From Pseudofrankia saprophytica (GTDB lineage Bacteria; Actinomycetota; Actinomycetes; Frankiales; Frankiaceae): a stretch of DNA of 64,000 nucleotides. The position numbers and the translations under genes are program-made. Location of the stretch: NCBI RefSeq assembly GCF_000235425.2, contig NZ_KI912266.1:7572866-7636865 (forward strand), written 5' to 3'. The notes under the pieces were generated by a model, which saw only the letters and a program-made list of their open reading frames with translations, was not told the DNA's origin and made no database searches. Positions 26,144 to 33,298 of the stretch are shown piece after piece. The number at the start of each line of letters is the position of its first letter. Position 1 is the stretch's first letter.

Positions 26144-27115
26144 GTGAGCGATACCGCCGCCCGCGACATCACCACGACGGACGCCGTCACCCGCGAGGTC
26201 ATCGCGTCGGTGGACGAGATCCTGCGGCCGTACATACGGCGGACTCCGGTTCTCGAGATCGACCGGGCCGACTTCGGGCTTCCGCCGGGGCCACTCACCC
26301 TCAAGCTCGAACACCTCCAGCACTCCGGGTCGTTCAAGGCACGCGGAGCATTCGCCAACCTGCTGCTGCGCGACGTCCCCGGGGCCGGGGTCGTCGCGGC
26401 CTCCGGCGGCAACCATGGCGCCGCCGTCGCGTACGCGGCCCGTGTCCGGGGAGTTCCGGCGCGGATCTACGTGCCGGAGGTCTCCTCGCCGGCGAAGATC
26501 GCCCGGATACGCGGCTACGGCGCCGATCTCGTCATCACGGGCGCGACGTATACCGAGGCCCATGGGGCCAGCGGCGTCTGGGCGGCCGAGTCCGGCGCCT
26601 TGCCGGTACCGGCCTTCGACCAGGTCGAGACGATCCTCGGCGCGGCGACGCTCGCCGTCGAACTCGAACGACAGGCTGGCCGGACAGCGACGGTGATCGC
26701 ATCCGTCGGGGGTGGCGGGCTGCTCGCGGGCATCGCCGGCTGGTGCGCTCGCCGAACACGCGTCGTGGGAGCCGAACCCGAGGAGGCGCCGACCCTGACT
26801 CGCGCGCTGGCCGCGGGACGCCCGGTTGACGCCCCCACCGGCGGGGTCGCGGTCGACTCTCTCGCCCCGCGCCGGGTCGGTGAGCACACCTTCCAGATCA
26901 TCAGCCGCTACGTCGACCGGGTGGTTCTGGTGACCGACGACCAGATCCGGCTGGCCCAGGAGATGCTGTGGGACCGGCTGCGCCTCGTCGCCGAACCGGG
27001 TGGTTGCGCCGCGCTCGCCGCCGTTGTCTCGGGCAGGTACACACCCTCGCCCGACGAGGCCATCGCCGTCGTGATCAGCGGCGCGAACACCACCGCGGTG
27101 AGCTTCGCCTCCTGA
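26144..27115 (+). CDS. Threonine/serine dehydratase-like PLP enzyme
   Basis: This 323-residue fold-type II PLP enzyme has the Schiff-base lysine in SGSFKARGA (Lys65), ASGGNHGAAVAYAAR and the phosphate-binding loop SVGGGGLLAG. It lacks the C-terminal ACT regulatory domain of biosynthetic threonine deaminase, as in catabolic dehydratases and serine racemases. The reaction is likely dehydration or deamination of Ser, Thr or a related hydroxy amino acid. The GTG at 26144 follows a GGAG. Neighbours do not specify the pathway. Confidence 0.88.
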   Translation: MSDTAARDITTTDAVTREVIASVDEILRPYIRRTPVLEIDRADFGLPPGPLTLKLEHLQHSGSFKARGAFANLLLRDVPGAGVVAASGGNHGAAVAYAARVRGVPARIYVPEVSSPAKIARIRGYGADLVITGATYTEAHGASGVWAAESGALPVPAFDQVETILGAATLAVELERQAGRTATVIASVGGGGLLAGIAGWCARRTRVVGAEPEEAPTLTRALAAGRPVDAPTGGVAVDSLAPRRVGEHTFQIISRYVDRVVLVTDDQIRLAQEMLWDRLRLVAEPGGCAALAAVVSGRYTPSPDEAIAVVISGANTTAVSFAS

Positions 27116-27153
27116 CCGTCGGCGTGCGCGGCTAGCTCGACCGATCTCGCCAA

Positions 27154-27981
27154 TCAGTCTGGCCGGCGCGCGGTCCTAGCCGCCTTCGCCTCTCTGGCCG
27201 CGCGCAGCCGGTCGCGCAGCTCCCGGACGTGGTCAGCGAAGCCGGGCCGGGCGACCGACCATTCCTGGGCGGCCAGCTCCAGGGCGACGGCCTCGTCCGA
27301 CGACGTGACCGCGAGGCTCGCTCGCAGCGTCTCCTTGGTACGCGCCACCAGGTCGCGCTGGCGGCCGGCGGCACGGGCGGCCAGCGCGCAGGCCTGGTCC
27401 AGCAGCTCGTCGTCCGGCACGCAGCGCCACGCGAGCCCGGTGGCGGCCGCCTCCTCGCCGGTCAACCGGTCGCCGCACAGCACCAGCGCCGCCGCCCCCT
27501 GCGGCCCGACCCGGTGGGCCAGCCGCCACAGATGGCCGCCGCCGGGGTGGATGCCGACGTCGAGGAAGCGGGGGTCGAACGTCGCCGACGGCGCGGCGAG
27601 CACGACGTCGCAGGCAAGCGGCAGGTTCACCCCAGCGCCGATGGCCGGCCCGCCGACGGCCGCGACCGTCGGCACCGGGGCGTTCGCGAGGGCGAGCATC
27701 CCCGCGTACAGGTCACGCAGCGGCGCCTTCGGGGTGATCAAATCGTCCAGGTTCCCACCGGAGGAGAACACCGGGGGGCATGCGGCCAGCACGATCGCCC
27801 CGGCGCCCGCCGCCAGCGCCGCCGCCACCGCGGCGGCGAGGGCGTCGGAGAGCTCCAGCGACAGCGCGTTGCGGTGCGCCGGGTCGTCGAGCGTCAGCAC
27901 CGCATAGCCATCCCGGAGCTCGGTCGCGACCAGCGGCCGAGCAACCGCCGCATCCGGGGCCTGCTGGGTTTCTGCCGTCAC
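27154..27981 (-). CDS. Enoyl-CoA hydratase/isomerase family protein, catalytic Glu pair absent
   Basis: This 275-residue crotonase-fold protein has the oxyanion block PVFSSGGNLDDL and GAGVNLPLACDVVLAAPSA. By eye alignment to rat crotonase, both catalytic Glu positions are replaced (Asn in GVNLP; an aromatic near PRFLD). It may use an Asp in FLDVGIHPGGG, as some isomerases or thioesterases do. The C-terminus is Arg/Ala-rich. It ends 39 bases from the convergent PLP gene and lies downstream of two SDR genes on the same strand. Confidence 0.85.
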   Translation of the reverse strand: MTAETQQAPDAAVARPLVATELRDGYAVLTLDDPAHRNALSLELSDALAAAVAAALAAGAGAIVLAACPPVFSSGGNLDDLITPKAPLRDLYAGMLALANAPVPTVAAVGGPAIGAGVNLPLACDVVLAAPSATFDPRFLDVGIHPGGGHLWRLAHRVGPQGAAALVLCGDRLTGEEAAATGLAWRCVPDDELLDQACALAARAAGRQRDLVARTKETLRASLAVTSSDEAVALELAAQEWSVARPGFADHVRELRDRLRAAREAKAARTARRPD

Positions 27982-28042
27982 GGCAACCTCCGACGAGCTC
28001 GGCGCGGTGGGACATCGGTGCGGGGCGGCTGGGCCCCGGCGG

Positions 28043-28876
28043 TCAGAGCGGCAGCTTCCCGTCCGCGTCGAGAAGTTGACCTTCGGCGGCGCGCTGGCCC
28101 AGCTGGCCCAGGGTCGAGGCCTCCAGTGGCGCGCTCGCCGGGTTGAAGGTGACGTCGTCGACGGCGATCTTCGGGTGCGCGAGCGCGAAGGCGGTCAGCT
28201 CGGCGACCGCGACGCCCACGTCGTCCACGTGCATGAAGTCGGCGGTGACGACGCCGGTGCCGGCCCACTTGGGCAGCACCTCGCTGAGCACCTCACCGGA
28301 GAAGTCGCGGTGGATCTCGGTCGGCATGGTCGCGCCGATGGTCAGCCGCAGGAAGCGGTGCTCGGGGTGCTCGAGGCGCCAGGTGCGGATCGAGTGCTCC
28401 AGCGCGGCCTTGCTGGCGCCGTAGGCGCCCATGCCCTGCAGCGGCTGGGCGACGTTGGCCGAGGAGACGTAGAGGAACAGCCCTGGCTCGGTCCTGGCCT
28501 TCACCGCGGCGGCCGTGACCAGCGCCGGGCCGACGACGTTGGTGGCGAACGCGCCCCCCCAGGTGTCGGCCGTCAGCCTGGTCATCAGCTGCAGCGGGGA
28601 GACGCCGACCGGGAAGAGCACCGCGTCCAGCCCGCCGAGCGCCGCGATCGCGTCCTCGACGACCCGGGCGCAGTCGTCCTCGCGGTGCAGGTCCGCGGGG
28701 ATCGCGACACCGCCGCCGGCCGTGGCGACGACCTCGTCGAGCTGGGCGGCGCGCCGGCCGGCGACGGCGATCTCGCCACCGCGCGCGGCGACCGCCAGGG
28801 CGGTCGACCGGCCGACGCCGGACGAGGCCCCGACGACCAGGATCCGACGACCCTTCAGATCGATCTCGATACCCAT
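28043..28876 (-). CDS. Short-chain dehydrogenase/reductase
   Basis: A 277-residue SDR with the Rossmann motif VVGASSGVG, the catalytic Ser region LYVSSANVAQ and YxxxK in AYGASKAAL. The usual NNAG block is replaced by AVLFPVGVS, as in the atypical or divergent class. AGGGAG precedes ATG 28876. The palindrome at 28917-28929 lies 41 bases upstream. It forms a likely operon with the crotonase-like gene 61 bases downstream. Confidence 0.87.
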   Translation of the reverse strand: MGIEIDLKGRRILVVGASSGVGRSTALAVAARGGEIAVAGRRAAQLDEVVATAGGGVAIPADLHREDDCARVVEDAIAALGGLDAVLFPVGVSPLQLMTRLTADTWGGAFATNVVGPALVTAAAVKARTEPGLFLYVSSANVAQPLQGMGAYGASKAALEHSIRTWRLEHPEHRFLRLTIGATMPTEIHRDFSGEVLSEVLPKWAGTGVVTADFMHVDDVGVAVAELTAFALAHPKIAVDDVTFNPASAPLEASTLGQLGQRAAEGQLLDADGKLPL

Positions 28877-28916
28877 GCGGCGCGCTCCCTGAGCTGGCGG
28901 ACGACGGCGTCAGATC

Positions 28917-28929
28917 GGATACTATATCC
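28917..28929. promoter_or_regulatory. GGATA-N3-TATCC palindrome in promoter region
   Basis: GGATACTATATCC is a perfect odd palindrome in the gap upstream of the SDR gene. On the minus strand it contains TATAGT, a good -10 box, so a bound regulator would block transcription. Confidence 0.45.
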
Positions 28930-28969
28930 AACCATGATCTTGCACGTCCAGCCAGCCCCGCAATGACGC

Positions 28970-29013
28970 GGGGCGCTGCCCGGCTCGATTCTCACCGTGC
29001 CGGGCAGCGCCCC
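28970..29013 (-). terminator. Strong hairpin after the mycofactocin-type SDR gene
   Basis: A perfect 15-bp stem (28970-28984 with 28999-29013) and a 14-base loop lie 23 bases beyond the stop of the SDR gene at 29036. There is no U-run. Confidence 0.8.
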
Positions 29014-29035
29014 ACGCTGCCGCGCTCGCGCTACG

Positions 29036-29899
29036 TCAGATGGCGCGCTCGCCCTTGAGCATCGAGCCCGCGTCGAGCCGGATGTTGAGGCCGGTGATGT
29101 AGCGGGAGTCCTCGCTGGCCAGGAAGGTGATCAGCGCCGACACGTCACCCGGCTCGATGTACGGGATCGGCATCGGCTGCATGAACGGGAAGGCCGCCTC
29201 CGCGTCCTCGCGGGTGGGCGTCTTGCCCTCGGCGACGAGGTCCGGGCGGAACGAGCGGTAGATGTCGTCGTTCATCAGCAGGCGGGTGTTGACGTTGGTC
29301 GGGTGGACCGCGTTCAGCCGGATGTTGTGCGGGGCCAGCTGCAGCGCGAGCGTCTCGACGTACTGGAAGACCAGCCGCTTGGCGAACGAGTACGCCACGC
29401 CGCCGGTCTTGCCCATCGCCTCCGTCGTGTTCTTCATCAGCCCGGCGGTGGAGCCGGTGATGATGACCGAGGCGCCGGCCTGCAGGTGCGGAGCGACGAC
29501 GGCGACCGTGTTGTGGGCGCCGACGAAGTCGACGTCCATGCCGTCGATGAAGCCCTCGATCAGGGTGTTGTCGGTCATCGGCAGGATGCCGGCGTTCGCG
29601 AGGACGATGTCGACCTTGCCGAAGCGGGCGAGGCCCTGGTCGAGCGCGGCCTTCAGCTCCGCCTTGATCCGCACGTCCGCCTTGACCGCGACGATGCCGC
29701 GGCCGAGCGCCTCGACCTCCTTGACGGTCTGCGCCAGGTCATCGGCGCTCGCCATCTCGTAGTTGACGGACGGGATGTCCTCACAGATGTCGACCGCGAT
29801 GATGTCCGCACCCTCGCTGGCGAGCTTGATGGCGTGACTACGCCCCTGCCCCCGCCCGGCGCCGGTGATGAAGGCGACCTTGCCGTCCAACTTGCCCAT
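29036..29899 (-). CDS. Mycofactocin-coupled SDR family oxidoreductase
   Basis: This 287-residue SDR carries the family signature GAGRGQGRSHAIKLASEGAD followed by IIAVDIC. Members hold NAD tightly and pass electrons to the peptide cofactor mycofactocin. YxxxK is in AYSFAKRLV, and the C-terminal DVSALITFLASEDSRYITG block is typical. The probable role is oxidation of an alcohol from a catabolic route. ATG 29899 follows GAGGAGGAAG. Mycofactocin biosynthesis genes are not in the window but are expected elsewhere in the genome. Confidence 0.9.
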   Translation of the reverse strand: MGKLDGKVAFITGAGRGQGRSHAIKLASEGADIIAVDICEDIPSVNYEMASADDLAQTVKEVEALGRGIVAVKADVRIKAELKAALDQGLARFGKVDIVLANAGILPMTDNTLIEGFIDGMDVDFVGAHNTVAVVAPHLQAGASVIITGSTAGLMKNTTEAMGKTGGVAYSFAKRLVFQYVETLALQLAPHNIRLNAVHPTNVNTRLLMNDDIYRSFRPDLVAEGKTPTREDAEAAFPFMQPMPIPYIEPGDVSALITFLASEDSRYITGLNIRLDAGSMLKGERAI

Positions 29900-30101
29900 G
29901 TATTTCTTCCTCCTCAATCGCGATCTCGGTCGCGACCGTGGCCTGGGACGCGATCGTGGCGGCTGCGCCTACGACGCCGGTCGTCATCGTAGTTCTCCGT
30001 CGGGGAGAGACGCATTCCGTAACGATCCGATGCGGATCGAGGAAAGAGCTGCTAGATGGGGCCAAGCTCCTCATATCAGGGGTACGGACCACCCGCGCCG
30101 C
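29900..30101. other. Gap without recognisable gene
   Basis: About 200 bases between the SDR start and the VapC remnant hold the SDR ribosome-binding site (GAGGAGGAAG, around 29906-29915) and nothing else I can name. Confidence 0.5.
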
Positions 30102-30527
30102 TCAAGCGAGGCCTGCGCCGATGAGCGGGGCCCGGGTCACCGACCCACCTGGCCCAGGCGGGTACAGCCGGCGCCGGGTCAACGGGATCGAGGCGGCCGT
30201 GCTGCCCCGCCTGGGCACCCCGTCCTGGACACCCCGCGAAGCCCAGCCGCTCGGACCACAGGCGTCCAGCCGCCTCGATCCGCTCTCGTAACCGAAGGGC
30301 AAGATCCGTTCAGCGAAGGCGCCTTCAACGGCACGGCGCCGCCTGCCGGTCAGCTCGGCCTTCCGGCGTCCCTCGGGCAGCCGGGCGATTCCGTAACGCG
30401 ACTCGGCAGTCGTCAGCGCGGTGACGCAGACCTCGCCTTCCGGCTGGTCGTCAATCCATGCCAGCGCGCCGGGGTCAGGGCGCGGGCGCATCATTTCCGA
30501 GACGACGCTGGCGTCCAGGACGATCAT
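30102..30527 (-). pseudogene. VapC-type PIN-domain ribonuclease with decayed C-terminus
   Basis: The frame begins MIVLDASVVSEMMRPRPDPG and reads clearly as VapC through TTAESRYGIARLPEGRR and FAERILPFGYE (first about 75 residues). It includes the first Asp and the Glu of the PIN active site. After this the sequence becomes Arg/Gly/Pro-rich. The two downstream acidic residues of the active site (usually DAxIAA and TRNxxDF) are missing in all frames, so the toxin is probably dead. Its ATG overlaps the stop of the small upstream ORF (ATGA), the normal antitoxin-toxin arrangement. Confidence 0.65.
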
Positions 30528-30682
30528 TTGGGGAGGTCCGCCGCTCTGGGCCGCTCGGTGCGCGGAGGCAGCGGAATCTCGTCGCCGTCGTCCAGATCCG
30601 CGAGCATGATCGCGATTCCGGCCCTCAGGTGGTTGTAGGCGCTGCCGTTCCATGACCATCGGAGCGCACAACCGGCGATCAC
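30524..30682 (-). CDS. Small ORF in antitoxin position upstream of the VapC remnant (tentative)
   Basis: A frame of about 52 codons from GTG 30682 ends ...RTERPRAADLPK and overlaps the VapC ATG. It does not match the VapB/FitA ribbon-helix-helix pattern I would expect, so it may be a damaged antitoxin. The start is uncertain, and a longer reading enters the 31-bp repeats. Confidence 0.35.
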   Translation of the reverse strand: MIAGCALRWSWNGSAYNHLRAGIAIMLADLDDGDEIPLPPRTERPRAADLPK

Positions 30683-30716
30683 GTCCGCGGGGCGGCTTTG
30701 GTGGCCCGGTACTGGA

Positions 30717-30808
30717 TATTCGGCCAGCGGCCGGGCGTGCGTCGTCATATTCGGCCAGCGGCCGGGCGTGCGTCGTCATATTCGGCCAGCGGCCGGGCGT
30801 GCGTCGTC
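30717..30808. repeat. Three tandem copies of a 31-bp unit
   Basis: Units start at 30717, 30748 and 30779, each reading TATTCGGCCAGCGGCC then GGGCGTGCGTCGTCA. The third lacks the last base. The copies are identical and head-to-tail with no spacers. A period of 31 is not a multiple of three, so the tract is not maintained as protein code. Confidence 0.9.
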
Positions 30809-31231
30809 CGGGTCGTGGTTGCGGCGGCCGCCACCATTGCCACCGCCGCCGCCCGACGGCGGGCGGGGTCGCCCACGGCGGTCAGGACAGGTTGCCGGGC
30901 GGGCGGTCGCGGCGAACCTGTCCACGCTCCGACGATGGACGGTCGGTGGAGGACGGTAAGTCAACCGACGCACACGCCGAGACACTTCCTAGCTTCAATG
31001 CGTAACTGGCCCAGACCAAGCTTGACTTTGATGTCGAGGAATGTAACCTTCGTCACACCCCGCCGGCCGACACAGGCAGCAGGCGGCACGCCACTGACCC
31101 GGTAACCGGTCCGTCAAAGGAGCAATGTCGGTGAGAAGGCGTATGACCTGGACCCGTCCAGAATTCTCTGACAGTACTGTCGCGTTCTTACGTTAACGGT
31201 CGGCCGATAGGGCTGACGCGGAGGAAGCAGC
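30809..31231 (+). promoter_or_regulatory. Long leader region of the liv operon
   Basis: There is no conventional gene. It contains an 8-bp inverted repeat GACAGGTT/AACCTGTC (30886-30893/30915-30922) and the odd palindrome CCGGTAACCGG near 31100. It also holds the small ORF at 31125-31196 and the perfect 12-bp palindrome GACAGTACTGTC at 31170-31181. GGAGGAAG precedes the livHM GTG. The palindromes are candidate operators for the transporter operon. Confidence 0.45.
31125..31196 (+). CDS. 23-residue leader ORF before the liv operon (tentative)
   Basis: ATG 31125 is preceded by AAAGGAG at ideal spacing, better than most starts here. The peptide is MSVRRRMTWTRPEFSDSTVAFLR and ends with TAA 36 bases before livHM. 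It has no run of branched-chain codons, so classical amino-acid attenuation is not supported. The palindrome at 31170 lies inside it. Confidence 0.4.
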   Translation: MSVRRRMTWTRPEFSDSTVAFLR

Positions 31232-33298
31232 GTGCTTCAGTACATCCTGGCCGGCTTGGCGCTCGGCTCCATCTATGCAATCGCGTCCGCGGCGCTGGTA
31301 GTCACCTACGTCTCGGCTGGCGTCTTCAACTTCGCCTTCGGCTCAATGGCCTACGTCGTCGCCCGGTTCTACTACTGGCTCAACTCCGAGCATGGAATGT
31401 CGACCGTCTCGGCCGGCTTGCTGGCAATCCTCGTTCTGGCGCCGTTGCTGGGTGTCGTGCTCTACGGAGTGCTGTTCCGGTTCATCCGAAACTCCTCGAT
31501 GCTCGTCAAGATCGTCGCAACGATCGGCCTGTCGGTGGCGCTCCCCGCGATCAGCGACCTGATTTTCGGCAACCAGGCGATCACGTCCGCGCCTGGCCTG
31601 GCGGCGCTGAACGACAAGCCTTTCCACGTCCTCGGGACGGTGGTCACCACCGACCAGGTGATCACCTACGGGTTCCTCGTCTTCGTCGTCGTGGCAGGCA
31701 CGGCGGTGCTCCGGCTGACCGACGTGGGCCTGAAGGTGCGGGCGATGGTCGACTCCGAGGCGATGTCCTCGCTGTCGGGCACCCACCCCGGTCGGGTCTC
31801 GCTCGGAGTGTGGGCGGTCAGCTCCACGCTCGCCGGGCTCGCCGGCGTCCTGGTCGCTCCCACGAACGGCCTGTCCCCCATCGGGATGACGGCGCTGATG
31901 TCGGCGGCGATCGCCGCGGTGGTGGCCGCGCGGCTGCGCTCACTGCCCGGCGCGGTCGCCGCGGCGCTGGCGATGGGCGTCATCACCGACGTGATCCAGA
32001 AGTACCTGCCCACGAACAGCTCGCTGACCGCGGCCATCGTGCCCAGCGTCCCGTTCGCGTTCATGGTGGTCTTCCTGATCTTCTACATCGTGCGTTCGGG
32101 GTCGGTCGACGAGCACGCCGGTGCCGGCGGGCCGCTCGACCAGGCGATCCGGCCCGCGGCGGCGGACTCGGCGGTCACCCCGGCGGCCACCTACACCGCC
32201 CCCTGGGAGAGATGGGTCGGGCTGGTCCCGCTGGTCGTCGTGGCCTTCGTGCCACTGATCTTCAAGGGCTCGCCCTACTGGCTGGGACTGACCGCGCTCG
32301 GGCTGTGCTACGGCATCACCTACCTCACCTTCACCGTCGCCACCGGCGAAGGCGGGATGCTGTGGCTCTCACAGATCGTCTTCGCCGGTGCCGGTGCGAT
32401 CGGCGCCGCCCAGTTCGCCACGAACGCCCACCTGCCCGTGCTGCTGGCGATCGTCGTGGCCGGGCTCGTCGCGGCCGTCGCCGGCGCGGTCCTCGGGCTG
32501 CTCACCATCCGGCTCGGTGACCTCTACGTAGGCCTCGCCACCCTGACGTTCGGGCTGCTGGTGGAGACGCTGGTCTTCACCCGCGACCGCTTCCTGCAGG
32601 GTGGGCTCGGGGTCATCATCGAACGTCCCGGCTGGGCCGTCGACGACCTGAAGTTCGCCTACCTGGCGCTGGCCGTGTTCGTGGTCCTAGCGGCGCTGAC
32701 CCTGAACCTGCGCCGCTCCACGAGCGGGCTCGCGCTGCGCGGGGTCCGCGACAGCGCGCCGGCGGCGCGGACGCTGGGCCTGAGCGTCGTGCAGGTGAAG
32801 GTCATCGTCGGCGCGCTGGCCGCGTTCGTCGCCGCCGTGGGCGGCGCCTTCGTCGCGATGTACCAGATGACGGCCCAGCCGACCTCCTGGGCGACGTACG
32901 CCGGCCTGGTGTGGCTCGCCGTGGTGGTGACCCTCGGGGTTCGTTCCATCTCGGCCGCTCTGCTGGCCGGGCTGTCGTTCACCCTGCTCCAGGGGGTGCT
33001 CCAGACCTACGCGCCGGCCAGGCTGACCTCGCTCCTGCCCATCCTGTTCGGCCTCGGCGCGATCGGGGTCGCGCGCAATCCCGAAGGCGCCGTCCCTCAG
33101 GCCGGCCGACAGCTGCGCCGGCTGCTGACCAGGGCGCTGGCCCGGACCGCGCGGCCGGCGCCGCCCGCCCGGACCGCCCTGGCCGGGATGGACGCGGGAG
33201 CCGGCACACCGCCGCTGGCCACGGCCGAAGCATCCGTAGCCCACGTCGGCGGCCCGGTTCGAGAAGCGGCCGCCGCGACGACGAAGGCGGAACCATGA
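31232..33298 (+). CDS. Fused LivH-LivM branched-chain amino acid-type ABC permease
   Basis: This 688-residue membrane protein contains two permease halves in one chain. A LivH-like half (about 1-290) starts MLQYILAGLALGSIYAIAS. After a soluble linker comes a LivM-like half (about 315-640) containing the GDLYVGLATLTFGLLVETL block. The usual arrangement is two separate genes. The C-terminus is an Ala/Pro-rich cytoplasmic tail. It forms the membrane channel with the fused ATPase and the lipoprotein downstream. The livGF ATG overlaps its stop by four bases. Confidence 0.9.
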   Translation: MLQYILAGLALGSIYAIASAALVVTYVSAGVFNFAFGSMAYVVARFYYWLNSEHGMSTVSAGLLAILVLAPLLGVVLYGVLFRFIRNSSMLVKIVATIGLSVALPAISDLIFGNQAITSAPGLAALNDKPFHVLGTVVTTDQVITYGFLVFVVVAGTAVLRLTDVGLKVRAMVDSEAMSSLSGTHPGRVSLGVWAVSSTLAGLAGVLVAPTNGLSPIGMTALMSAAIAAVVAARLRSLPGAVAAALAMGVITDVIQKYLPTNSSLTAAIVPSVPFAFMVVFLIFYIVRSGSVDEHAGAGGPLDQAIRPAAADSAVTPAATYTAPWERWVGLVPLVVVAFVPLIFKGSPYWLGLTALGLCYGITYLTFTVATGEGGMLWLSQIVFAGAGAIGAAQFATNAHLPVLLAIVVAGLVAAVAGAVLGLLTIRLGDLYVGLATLTFGLLVETLVFTRDRFLQGGLGVIIERPGWAVDDLKFAYLALAVFVVLAALTLNLRRSTSGLALRGVRDSAPAARTLGLSVVQVKVIVGALAAFVAAVGGAFVAMYQMTAQPTSWATYAGLVWLAVVVTLGVRSISAALLAGLSFTLLQGVLQTYAPARLTSLLPILFGLGAIGVARNPEGAVPQAGRQLRRLLTRALARTARPAPPARTALAGMDAGAGTPPLATAEASVAHVGGPVREAAAATTKAEP

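Noticed and set aside
30717-30808. Possible CRISPR array
   Set aside because: The units are directly adjacent with no spacers and no cas genes are present.
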